A stretch of DNA of 64,000 bases from the NCBI GenBank assembly GCA_025267735.1, contig CM046309.1:33641202-33705201 (forward strand), written 5' to 3'. Positions 1 to 10,528 of the stretch are shown piece by piece; positions within the stretch are counted from its first letter, which is position 1, and every line of letters starts with the position of its first letter. A program made the translations under genes and the position numbers. The stretch comes from Mactra quadrangularis (lineage: Eukaryota; Mollusca; Bivalvia; Venerida; Mactridae). The notes beneath the pieces are model-generated. The model was not told where the DNA came from and ran no database searches. It worked only from the letters and a program-made list of their open reading frames with translations.

Positions 1-608
1 GAATGATCTCTGATTAATCAAGTACGATAATCAATTAATTGACGAGAACTAGATGTGAACTTTCAGTCCTGCATAATTTATTTACTACTTGTGGAAACAT
101 AAACATAGTATAAACTTAAACATTGACATTTCATTTAAAATCACCAGAGTACTTAACCACAACATTTGTTTTGTCTCTTTAAATACCATATTATCATGTT
201 ATTTGAATATTAAATGTATTCCTGAAGGAGGAGGTCTCAGAAAATTCCATTTTGTCCATACGTGATATGAACAGTGCATTAAAGCATCAAACTTACATTT
301 TGATATGCAGAGAGTTTTTACCCTTGATATAAATCCTTTTAGTGATTTAAAAATGACATTAATACTACGATATAAACTTCAAATATAAAAAGTAAAGGCA
401 ATAAAATGAGACTATCACCTTAATAAAAGTGTTTTATCATGCCAGCATTTAAAGTTCTCGATCTGTTACAACGATTGCATGTCAGCTCATCACAATCTTA
501 AATGACCATAGCGGATAGTTTTAGTCGAAGTCGGAAAAGGAATTCATTTCGACATGCAAATGTGACAAAATTTAATACTTAGAAATAGAATTACCGTCAG
601 ACAGGAAG

Positions 609-617
609 TATAAAAGG
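609..617 (+). promoter_or_regulatory. TATA box-like TATAAAAGG (unit A)
   Basis: A perfect strong TATA element in a stretch (about 590-860) that is better conserved between A and C than the average. A 16-codon open frame follows at 780-830. No transcript evidence is available from sequence alone. Confidence 0.35.
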
Positions 618-779
618 CTCTTAACAAATACTAAAGTACAGATTTGCGTGAGTAGACCCCAAACAATAAATCTAGGAAGAGAACTTGTTGACACATTAAA
701 TGCCTTAACTGACATATTCTCTATCATTTCACGTATGCTGTGGACAGCCTTTTAACATTCCGAGTATAGTCAGCGAGGA

Positions 780-830
780 ATGGATGAAGTAAAGCTGAAG
801 GAAGAACGTAGTTCCTTGAATATATTTTAA
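780..830 (+). CDS. Possible 16-codon small ORF (unit A)
   Basis: Reads MDEVKLKEERSSLNIF and then stops. It lies ~165 bp downstream of the TATA-like box. The frame is intact in all three units. Changes are lysine 5 to glutamate in C and isoleucine 15 to valine in B and C. It is charged in the first ten residues and has no known family. With only three differences it is too short to test for selection and could be chance, or part of a longer spliced gene. Confidence 0.15.
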   Translation: MDEVKLKEERSSLNIF

Positions 831-1229
831 AACTTACTTGGTTTAATATATATTACTAGCTGGCTTAATGACCCTTCATTTGTATGTAAATTTATCTTTA
901 ATGCAATCTTACGATGTGTGCCAATAAATTATATCAAACTAACAAATACTTAGCCAGATTCTGATGGTATGATTGTTCTACACACCTAATTAGAAAATGT
1001 TAAAAAAGTTTTTAGCTCAATGCATCAACTAAAAACTAGCATGCAAAAACTTACCAGCCCACTCTGAACGTTCTAATCACATTGACCACAATAGAGCCCA
1101 TTAATGCTCTAGAGACTAGATCATTAATGCTGTAGAAGCGCTTCGTCCTATATTAGTCTACGGACAACTATATGACTGAGTTGTTAGGGCATTGTGATTA
1201 CCTTCAAAACAAATTTCGTAAAGTCTTTA

Positions 1230-1575
1230 TGGCATTTGTTCATTATACTAATCTTCACAGTTTTTGAATATGTATTGGTTGCCTCGGGTTGGTAGCTTTT
1301 CCATATTAATCTATTAAATTAAGTAAATTATACTTTAACTCTCATTCATTGATTTTATTGAACATAATAAGGAACAAAAAGAACATAAAGCTAACCTGCT
1401 AGACATATTTTAGGAATATTTACCACGATCTAATTAAAAACAAAACATTTCACTCCATATCTCCAGGGAAAAGACATTGGTGACATTTAGGCTATGACGA
1501 TGTTTGATAAATATATTTCAATTGAGAAAACATATTTGTTTTCATTGACACAATACATTAAAGAAATGAAATTTC
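1230..1575 (+). repeat. Ancient internal module, copy 1 (unit A)
   Basis: Resembles 4130-4455 in the same order: CACAGTTTTT, TTGCCTCGGGT, CATTTCACTCCAT, CAGGGAAAA, CATTGGTGACATTTAG, CATTGACACAATACATT, GAAATGAAAT. Spacing between landmarks differs by tens of bases. This is an old duplication internal to the unit and is also present in B (near 20016-20360) and C (near 52480-52800). Confidence 0.75.
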
Positions 1576-2473
1576 TTATGTTATTTGCAATGAAACTGAA
1601 ACCGACATTAAACAGTTTTAGGGAAGTATTCTGCAGTAAAAAGGAGCGACTTCTTTTAAGACATACTCTTTGAGCTATTTGCCTTGATGAATCCCTCAAG
1701 CAAGTTATTGAAATAATGTAAAATGACAATTTTGACTTAAAGTTTAATAATTTTTAGTTAAGATATTTAGCTTATAACATACCGGAGTTATGGCCATATA
1801 TAGATCTGATCTACGTTTGTTGAAAATTTAAAAGCAATTGGATGAAACATTAAAAATGGGTTTGCAATATTAACGGAGTTGAGAACGTATTTTTGACTGT
1901 ATTTATATTTAACCTAATTAATTGTAACAGTTGCACAATATGACCGTTTGGTGTTTATTTTAAACTTAAGTTTGGTGCTTGTATATCATCAAGCGAAATC
2001 AATAAAGATTTAAATAAAATGTTGAACTTTGATAACTGAAATATGTACTATGTACATATGAATACAATACATATATTGAATTGTAAGCGTGTTCAATATA
2101 GCATTTCAGAAGAGAAAAGTATATTTTACCTCAAGGGAGTTTCAAAAGAGATGTACATGTATGTTATACAATACTTAATGTGTTAAGCTTAAATAGGCCA
2201 TTTATTATCAAGTTATATGATATGCAAAGGCGAATTATTTAAAAAAAAACCCAATGATTACGAAATAGGAAACAAAGTACAATATTGAAACATTAAATAT
2301 ACATCTCATATTTTGCATGCAGTATTCCAGCAGCACATCCTTTCATTTAATTCAAAGAATAATTGATTTCTGATTTGAATAATATAGTTTTTTGATAACG
2401 TAGTTTATTTGGATAGCAAGTTAAAAAACATATATCTCTCTACTCTATGGCGCATCAAACTATTGTGTATCTT

Positions 2474-2477
2474 TAAT
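2474..2477 (+). other. Empty target site in unit A
   Basis: The uninterrupted counterpart of the element insertion point. It shows that the insertion is absent from A and defines the target duplication. Confidence 0.85.
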
Positions 2478-2721
2478 GTATACAATAAATACTTCTTTTT
2501 TAAGTTAATGCTATATTATTTATTTGTTGTTCATTTGGAAACTAAATGAATCCCGTATAATGGTCAGAATATAGAAAAACATCATACGTAAAACGTATAC
2601 TTCTAATCCCTGTGGAGTTATCTCGTAATTTGATTTAGATTTAATTGCAAGTTGCAGTGTAGGCAGTAGAGATTATACTTTTTGAAGATTGAATGAGAAG
2701 AATTAATACAAATATGTTATG

Positions 2722-2757
2722 TCTCCTGAGTGATAAATATCGTTTATCACGAGGAGA
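2722..2757. other. Conserved two-part hairpin (unit A)
   Basis: TCTCCT (2722-2727) pairs with AGGAGA (2752-2757). Inside, GTGATAAA pairs with TTTATCAC around the loop TATCG, with a small internal loop (GA opposite G). All 14 stem pairs are retained in B and C. Confidence 0.6.
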
Positions 2758-2884
2758 TGTAGACAAATATCTGTACATGTAATACTTTTCATCGTTTATT
2801 TTAAACTAATGTTATAGATGTACAATCACAATTTCAAAATAGTAAAAATTTTGACCTAAGTATCTTATTTTTTGTCAGAAAACA

Positions 2885-3325
2885 ATATGAGTACTTTTGT
2901 ACTATTTATTTAATTTTGTCTGTTGAATTACCGTGAAGTATGTTGTAAAGATTGTAGTAAATAGTGTAGTAATGCTACAAAAAATCGAAAGAAGATTGCT
3001 CTTCTATCAGTATACAGTTTGCAAAACACTAAAAAACTTAAACGCACATTTTAAAAAGCTGTCCGGTCATTTTAAAGTAAAGCATTGTCTACAAGCAATG
3101 TGTTTATTATCTAGGGTCATGGTCATAAAATGTTTTTTCATGTAAACAGGGTACAGGGTGTTTCATAATATGTGATAGATCTACACTTTCAAATGTTTGT
3201 TTTTTACTGATTCTATTGCTAAAAAAATTTCTTATACCAAAATAAACTAGTATATAGAAGCATATTTGCCAAATCGATAACAGTACTAGGTAATTTCGAA
3301 AATTATGGTCATTTTTTTGTTTACT
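2885..3325 (+). other. ~440-bp segment present in A and B, absent from C
   Basis: Unit C passes from GTCAGAAAAATAG to CTGTAAAAGATC (54196-54230) without this segment. I see no terminal inverted repeat or clean target duplication, so a deletion in C is as likely as an insertion. A 70-codon frame in it (2933-3145) is conserved in B but has no recognisable family. Confidence 0.6.
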
Positions 3326-4129
3326 TCAATTGTAAAAGATCTTGATATCAAACAATATGCTTTTCCTATCTTTTCTTTAAATAATTGCTAATTGTGAATT
3401 TTATGCATCCGATTCAGTATTTTACTGGCTTTGTTTAAAGTTGTAGCTCTGTGCAGTTTTCCATAAACATACTTCGACGATAAAAAGGACAGCAATGGGG
3501 TGTTGCCTAATGTCACAATAAATCAAATATAGTCTGCAATACAACCTTGAATGTCAGTAAAAAACAGTGACCAATATATCACAGTAATACTGGCTGCAGT
3601 CTTTTTTCTACAATCGAGTGTAAAAAGTAAAATTAGTGTTCCAAACAATTGCATAATTGATGACCATTTGAGAATAAATTTTTAAAAGGAAGTCACTAGT
3701 TTATTAATAACTGTGAAGGCTATCAAGCTTGTATATTTGCGTACAACATAAACTAACATATCTAACCAGGTATGTGACACAATCCTATGCTTCATTAATG
3801 GTTTATGATATTTTAAGTGTTTTTCTTTACCTTTTCCGTTCCAAATGTTTCATATGATATTTTGTAAGCATGAAATGTCGTACCACAAGAAAGTGAAGTC
3901 GATAGTTTTTTTCTACATTTTGAAACAAGTGGCATAATGGAGCAACATACACTTTAACTTAGATATATATTAGATCTGTGTATAGTATTACATGTAAATC
4001 GCCTTTTATAAAGTCATGTTACAGTTAGCAAAAAATATTGTATTTTATGAAAACTTGATATCGGGCATAAAATTAATTTCTTATTTCTTAGTCATTTAGT
4101 TAGAAACAAATTCTGTATGATCTTTACTG

Positions 4130-4455
4130 TTTTTGTTATGTTGTCTAATTTTCACAGTTTTTATTTATGTATGGTTTGCCTCGGGTAGTTATCTTTCCTT
4201 ATTTATCTGTAGAAAGGATAATTTATAGTCAAACTCATATTTAAACATTTCTTGATCTCAGCGAACATGTAAGGAATAAAACGATCACATGCTGGATAGA
4301 TTTCATGATAATTTACTAAATCCTTAGTAAAAATATTTCACTCCATGTCTTCAGGGAAAAAGCCATTGGTGACATTTAGAAAATCACAATAAATAACTTG
4401 GAGCGAAGAAAACTGATCGGCTCATTGACACAATACATTGTAGGAATGAAATTTT
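4130..4455 (+). repeat. Ancient internal module, copy 2 (unit A)
   Basis: Partner of 1230-1575. The block TTTCACTCCATGTCTTCAGG through CATTGGTGACATTTAG is the best conserved part. It is repeated in B (about 35374-35699) and C (about 55030-55355). Its role is unknown. Confidence 0.75.
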
Positions 4456-5660
4456 AAGTACAATCCTCAATGGAATAGCTAAAACACTGCAGTTTATAAT
4501 TAGTTTTTTATGACAGAGGATATTTGCCCTTAAGACTGTATTTACAGCGACCTCTTGCTTCAAAATTCAGATGCTGCACTAGCTGGCAACTTTTTGGTAA
4601 ATGTAACAAACATATAGATTTCAAATAATCTAAATCCAGCTATGATATAAGTAAGAAAACATGTTCTCTTCAAAATATGACGACAATGCACTACTGAATT
4701 TGAAAAAAATACATATATACAGTGTTATTTATAGAAACGGTGTCATTTCTGCCTCCCAAATAAATTACAAGAAGCTGCTTACTTACATGTTTTATCTGCT
4801 TAATTTTGATTCAGTCAATGTTCTTAATGTAAGAGTAATTTACTTATAATATTGCCTCCAGGAACAGAAAACAAAACCATTTTAGCATTAACACTAGGTA
4901 TTGACCAAGAACATTCTAAATTTTATATGTTTTAACTCCATTATGTCGCAGACATAGAAGTATCGCATAAATTCACATTATATCGCTAGAAGCAGAATAA
5001 AGGAAACTGGAAAATAATGATGTTTAAAGCAATTATAACATTTACTTTTAATACTAATTTGTTTTTAAGTAATTTACTAATACCATTCTAGGTACTTCAG
5101 TTTAGTTATTCCCTTCATCATTCTAATGGTCTAGACAATATGTGTTCCAAAAATAGTAAATACCCATTCCATCTGGGATTTATATTTAGAAAAAAGACAA
5201 GGAAAGGTTTAACACTTCGTTATGATTTTCGTGCTTTTTCACAAATATATTTCTTTACTTAGTTAAGAGTCTATACAAAATAAATTTAATAAATATTAAA
5301 GAAATTTAGCATGTATAAAACATGATCTTTTCAAATTTAGCTTATGGTTTAAGAGCCATAAGCATGTTCCAAGACTATATCTAAATTATTGCTTTGTCTA
5401 TACTTATGTATAAACAACTTTCTTCAAACGTAAGCTGAGTGGATATAGATATGATCGTTAGTCAATTGATGTCGGTAATAGCCTACAAAGTACATTGTAA
5501 GAAGACAAAATTATGTTAAGGCTCTAAAAAGTAAGTGGTTTGACTGCATTAAAATATATATATATACTTTAATATCACCTCTCATACCTAAACTGGCACA
5601 TTCCCATATGTCCTTCGAAAAGTTATTGATATCTCAAAGCAACAGGAACGTTATAATGCA

Positions 5661-5940
5661 GTTTGATATATGTGACGTCATACCATTGTCATGGGAATAG
5701 TATCTAGAAAATATACCATGTTAAATAAGATCACTATACTCAAATGTTCTCAGGGTGTCCCTTAGTTATCACTATTAACCTTACTGATATACGAGAAGGA
5801 GAAATTGAGAATAAAATGTTGGTTAATTATAACAAATGAAGAGTGTTTCTAACACTACAACTTGATATAGGACCAGTTTACTTGAACAGTATAAAGAAGG
5901 TGAAACACTAAATTAGACGTTTCAAAAGGAAATACCAATT
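5661..5940 (+). promoter_or_regulatory. Conserved noncoding block with CRE (unit A)
   Basis: Six substitutions and no indel against unit C over 280 bp by hand count, while flanking DNA differs by about 10% with many indels. It contains TGACGTCA (5673-5680), a CREB/ATF-type palindrome. All frames carry stops on both strands within about 30 codons, so it is not an obvious exon. Constraint on an enhancer or RNA, or local gene conversion, could explain it. Confidence 0.5.
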
Positions 5941-6869
5941 TTGGATTTTAAACAACATACTGATGTATCAACTAGAGTATCTACGTACAATTAAAAATGT
6001 TTATATTGGTTTTCGCTGACCCAATACAGCATATTTAAAAAATATGACTATAAATTTTGATTCGAATTTAGTATTGTTATTTTTGTACATGAAATGAATC
6101 CTGCATCAAGTACGCAGATGACAACATGTGTAAAATAGTTTCTTCTATTAAACTATTCCCAAAGGTGTTATCTCATTATTTGATTTAGTTTTAATTTCAC
6201 ATATTAGTGCTTGCAGTAGGCTTACACACATTTACACTCCTTCTTTTACGAGGGTTTCAATTACTCTCTCAACACTGTGGTAGACGGTATTAGATAATAT
6301 AATTAATATATTGATTCACAAATTATTAAAAAACAGTGATGTGCTTAACTAATTGAAGGCAATCAAGTTCATAAGACTCTTTTTAAAGTGGTATGAATCA
6401 AAGGTGCTCGTCGCATCAAAAAAGCCAAAATTTGCTTAATAAAAAATATAAGGTATCCAACTCGATGAAATCCATCTGAAATTTACTCGGAAGAGATGTG
6501 ACAGGTCTCCGAGGTAGTTCAGAATGTTATCCAGATTCTATTCGTTTCCAACCATTATACTCGGAGAGTTCTGGGTATACGTTTCCAATTTGTATGAGAG
6601 ATAGGTAATTGGGTAAGTCTTAGTAAAAAAAAATCATTTCTCGTGTATCAATACGCAGAAAGTAAATTCTTTCGATCTCGAAACATAAATTACTAGTCTT
6701 TTACTTCGTGTTAGTGGGTTAAAACGATAGCTGACAGAGATGAACATCAACATTTTTAAGATTAACCTGAATATCTATTTTGAACAAAGAATACGCCCAG
6801 AATAGTGTTATATAAAACACTTGTAAAACTAAAGATCATATGTGTATGTCACAATGTGAGAAAAATATG

Positions 6870-6942
6870 CTGCCTGACCGGGACTCAAACCCAGGAACCA
6901 TCGCTTACAAGGCGAGTGCTCTACCAACAGTGCCATACGGCC
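6870..6942 (-). tRNA. tRNA-Thr(TGT)-like sequence, probable pseudogene (unit A)
   Basis: Folds to a 73-nt cloverleaf pattern: a D arm with A-box-like TGGCACTGTTGG, an anticodon loop CTTGTAA (TGT, Thr), a 5-nt variable loop, and a T arm CTGGG/CCCGG with B box GGTTTGAGTCC (one change from consensus, C to T). The acceptor halves GGCCGTA and TCAGGCA form only four of seven pairs, and the outer anticodon pair is mismatched. A run of five T begins 4 nt after the discriminator, in the position of a Pol III terminator. It could be a decayed tRNA gene or the head of a tRNA-derived SINE. No A-rich tail is visible. Confidence 0.55.
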
Positions 6943-8071
6943 GCTTTCATATCATTCTCCCCAAAATGTGAACAGGTAAGTACCACGCTAATGATATGCT
7001 ATAATTTATTCTAGCTTTATCAAATAGTTTATATTCAAAATAATGCCTACTCTATATCTATGCAAGTCTTAAAGATAGAAACAATGAATCGTTGCGCAAG
7101 TATTAAATGAATCATAGCTTAACACAGACACATAAATAATTACTTATACATATGAAAAATTATTTCGGTGTCGCCAAAAGACATTTCCATTACTCTAAGT
7201 TAACCATAGTGTCTGATCCTAAACGTTAGAGCTTCACTACTAAAGCATGGAGGTCAATGAAGTTACCTAGCTGATTCACATCATGTGACACATGTATCTC
7301 GATTGCAATTGAATCTCTATTACTGGATTGGGTGTTAATTGTAACAACTGCATATGTTGTGTTGCAGCTTTGCTTGAAACATACGTGTTTATTCAGGGAA
7401 ATAGGCAAAGTTTACGATAACGATGCTTTAAGCACTACATGTTGTTAAGGATTAACCTAATTTGTTTTAAAACAAATCAGCAGGGGACTATAATTTAACA
7501 ACACCTTACAAGTTACAGCGTATGGAACTAGAAACCTTGTATACCAAAACACCATATCTCGGTGTACCTGCGTTAAATAGCCAGGTTTTACTCGATTTCA
7601 TAAATGCATATGTTGTTGATATATATCAAATTAAAAAAAAAATTCACTCGCCTAGACAACAGCAGAAGTAAAAGTAAAGTAATCGTTTTGTGTTCACTTT
7701 GAATCTGATTATATTGCATTAATGCTACCAATGGAAGTCCTTGGCATATCACTTTCACAACCCATGCCGTAATCAAAGTATTGTAGGTGATTGAAGTCGT
7801 AGATATTACACCTTAATATATGAAACCATGGTCGTAGCAATCAACTATTGACAACGATCGGCATTTTATCAAATTATTTTGGGACCAAATCAAATTTGTT
7901 CCCCTGATTTCCGAGAATTCGTGATGATGCATTTATTTCCTGATCGCTGTATGTCTTTATTATTCTTGTGAGAAAATGATCGTTTTCTCTACTCTGTGAA
8001 GATCAAGTATACGTATATTGTTATATTGAAAGATGGCCACTGATCTTGTTATTGTGATAGTCTCTGAGATG

Positions 8072-8330
8072 TTTAGATTATTGTCGTCAGAGGATATTTT
8101 ACCAGAATGTATATCGTTTGTTATATTTTTCAAAGCTGACCATTGGTGGAAACCTGACTTATTATAGTCAGATTAATTTAATAAACTACAAATGTATATT
8201 TAGATTATTGGCGTCAGAAGATATTTTACCCGAATGTATTTAATAAGATCGTTTGTTATATTTTTCAAAGCTGACCATTGGTGGAAACTTGACTTATTAT
8301 AGTCAGATTAATTTAATGAACTATAATTAT
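8072..8330 (+). repeat. Two-copy tandem repeat, 127-bp unit (unit A)
   Basis: Copies start at 8072 and 8199. They share TTTAGATTATT, GTCAGA.GATATTTTACC and CAAAGCTGACCATTGGTGGA, then diverge after AATTTAAT. An open frame at 8253-8531 overlaps the second copy but is not coding by any sign I can see. Confidence 0.88.
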
Positions 8331-10455
8331 TTTAAATGTACTCATTCAGACTTTGAACTACTGGAATATCGACATTTTCTGAAACTATCAAAATTATTTG
8401 GAAACATAATTAAGCAAAACATTAGTGATTTGTTAATAACAATATTAGTGCAAATCAGTTGGCGTACAAGTACAAATGATGGTGTTTCAAGTAAAAATCT
8501 ACCCCGTATGTCACGGTATAGACAATTTTAGTGCATTTTATGTGACTTTTATTGTATATTTCTTGTAATCTAAAGGTCAGTTTGTCCTAAAATATTAAGA
8601 CTTAATTTTTTGACACAATTACAGACACTGAACGGTATTTTGAAAATATTAAGAAATCTTAACCAAATCTGTGAACTATTTGTGTTCGTTCTCGAAGAGG
8701 CTGTTATAATGACCGAACTTGGATTTCTTAAAAATAAGATTTTATACGAAAATATTATATTGCTTAGAATCATCCTTGAAAGCATTTCGTTGGTTAATCA
8801 CATGAACATATATTATATGTTGGTTTAGTATGTAAATAAGTAAGTATGTAAATCATATTTGCTTTTCGATTTTACAAAAGAAATGATGCAAACTTTACTT
8901 ATGGGAATTAAAAACTATAATTATAGTTAATGCTCTTTTTAAACAGATCGAGTTCAATAAACTAAATAGATTAAAACTAAAATCAAATTATCAACAATAA
9001 AAATGTGTCAAGCCTACAATCAGTTGAAAACATCTTATGTATAAATATGAAATTCACATGAATTGTGAAAGCAAATTAGATTTAGTTTCTTATAATTTAG
9101 TAAAACTGTCTGTAAGTGACGATAATTGACACATACAGCTATTGTTTTCGTTTTTTTAGGTAAAGTCTAATGCAGATGGTTCCCTAGTGATTATTATAAT
9201 AAATTATTAGCCAATGTAATTCACTTATATCATCAATTTTGGAATTCTTAAACGTATAATTCATTTAAATGGTCATTCACTGATAATACAAATGGCAACA
9301 AATAATGGGGTCAAGGAACTTCTTTGTACTGATTACATACGACTCTGTGAAATGTAAGAAATATAAACATTGTCTAGTTAACTCTATGTAGACATTTCTG
9401 ACCAAGCCATTTTTGACCTCAGAGGCATAATTTGTACTATCTTTGTAGAAGACATTGAGGAGATACCTATGCCAAGTGAAACATGCTCTAGGCAATGCAG
9501 TTTTAAAGGTGATTTCTAACATTTCCTTATAAAATATGTTTTCCACTTGTGCGTCGTCAATATTAGCTCCTTGTGCATAATTTGAACAATCTCTATAAAG
9601 ATTGAAGTTTCATGTCAGATTAAGTAGATGTAGGCTAAACGTTTATTTTATTTCATTTTTAAGAAATTGTTGACGGCATACAGACACCAGATATACCACA
9701 CATAAGCTTACCTTAAGCAATGTGTGTTCAGGTGAGCAAGAAAAGCTTCAACTAACTTGAACTAAGCTTCAGCAGGCAAATTTCACATCTTTCAGAGAGT
9801 GCCTTCCTTACTTACATAATCGACAAACTGTAATTGGACTAGATAATTTTCTTCTACTATTTAACTGCTTCGTTCTTGTTCTGTGATGTCAGAATACAGT
9901 TCTAGATAATTATCTGTCAATCACTACAGAAATAAGATATGACAGTTTATATCATGCTTCATAGGACGAGATATTGTATTTGTGGTAGGAGAAGATTGAA
10001 TTCTATTTTAGCCGATACGTTATTTACACATTTAACTAAACCCACGATTTATTAGGACGTTTTATATCTTATTTTAGAAGATCAACTTCTAATAAATGTG
10101 TAAATGAGCATTATGAAACACTTCGATTAATTTCTAAAAGGAAGTTAAAAAGTGCAGAAATGCATTAATTTTAGTATATTTCATGCACGTTTTACGTTTA
10201 TTTTTACGGATCTAACCTACCTTTGTGTCACGTCGAGCTGGTATCGGCCAACGTCGAGGGTATGTGCTTATAGTTTAAGTGTTAAAGTGCGGTAAACGTC
10301 TGCTTCCATATACATGTTCAGCCGACTTTACAATATTGTACGATAACTCCTGATCACTGAAATCACGTTTAGGCAGACAATCGCTCACAGTACCCATTTA
10401 CACATGGGTAGAGTGGAACAATTGTAGGTTAATTTCTTGTTCAAGAAAATTAGCT

Positions 10456-10528
10456 GTGCCCCTCGTGGGGATAGAACCCGGGACCTCTCGATTCCTAAGC
10501 GCGATTCCCACCACTGAACCACTGATCC
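10456..10528 (-). repeat. tRNA-derived SINE-like head (unit A)
   Basis: On the minus strand it carries a perfect Gly-type A box TGGTTCAGTGG (10511-10521) and a B box GGTTCTATCCC (10468-10478), with GAGAGGTCCCGGG between them as in tRNA-Pro. The acceptor and T stems pair poorly, so it is not a functional tRNA. The read-through peptide contains the VPGSIPTRG-type phrase commonly produced by tRNA-derived SINEs. The extent of any 3' body is not clear. Confidence 0.6.

Noticed and set aside
1487..1729. 80-codon minus-strand frame conserved in units A, B (20274-20516) and C (52779-52979)
   Set aside because: Between A and C most differences change the amino acid (C to R, S to P, G to D, N to Y, R to K, N to H), and C ends early and starts differently. 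This is the pattern of neutral DNA. No known family.
2933..3145. 70-codon frame shared by units A and B
   Set aside because: A and B are about 99% identical overall, so sharing is uninformative. The whole segment is missing in C.
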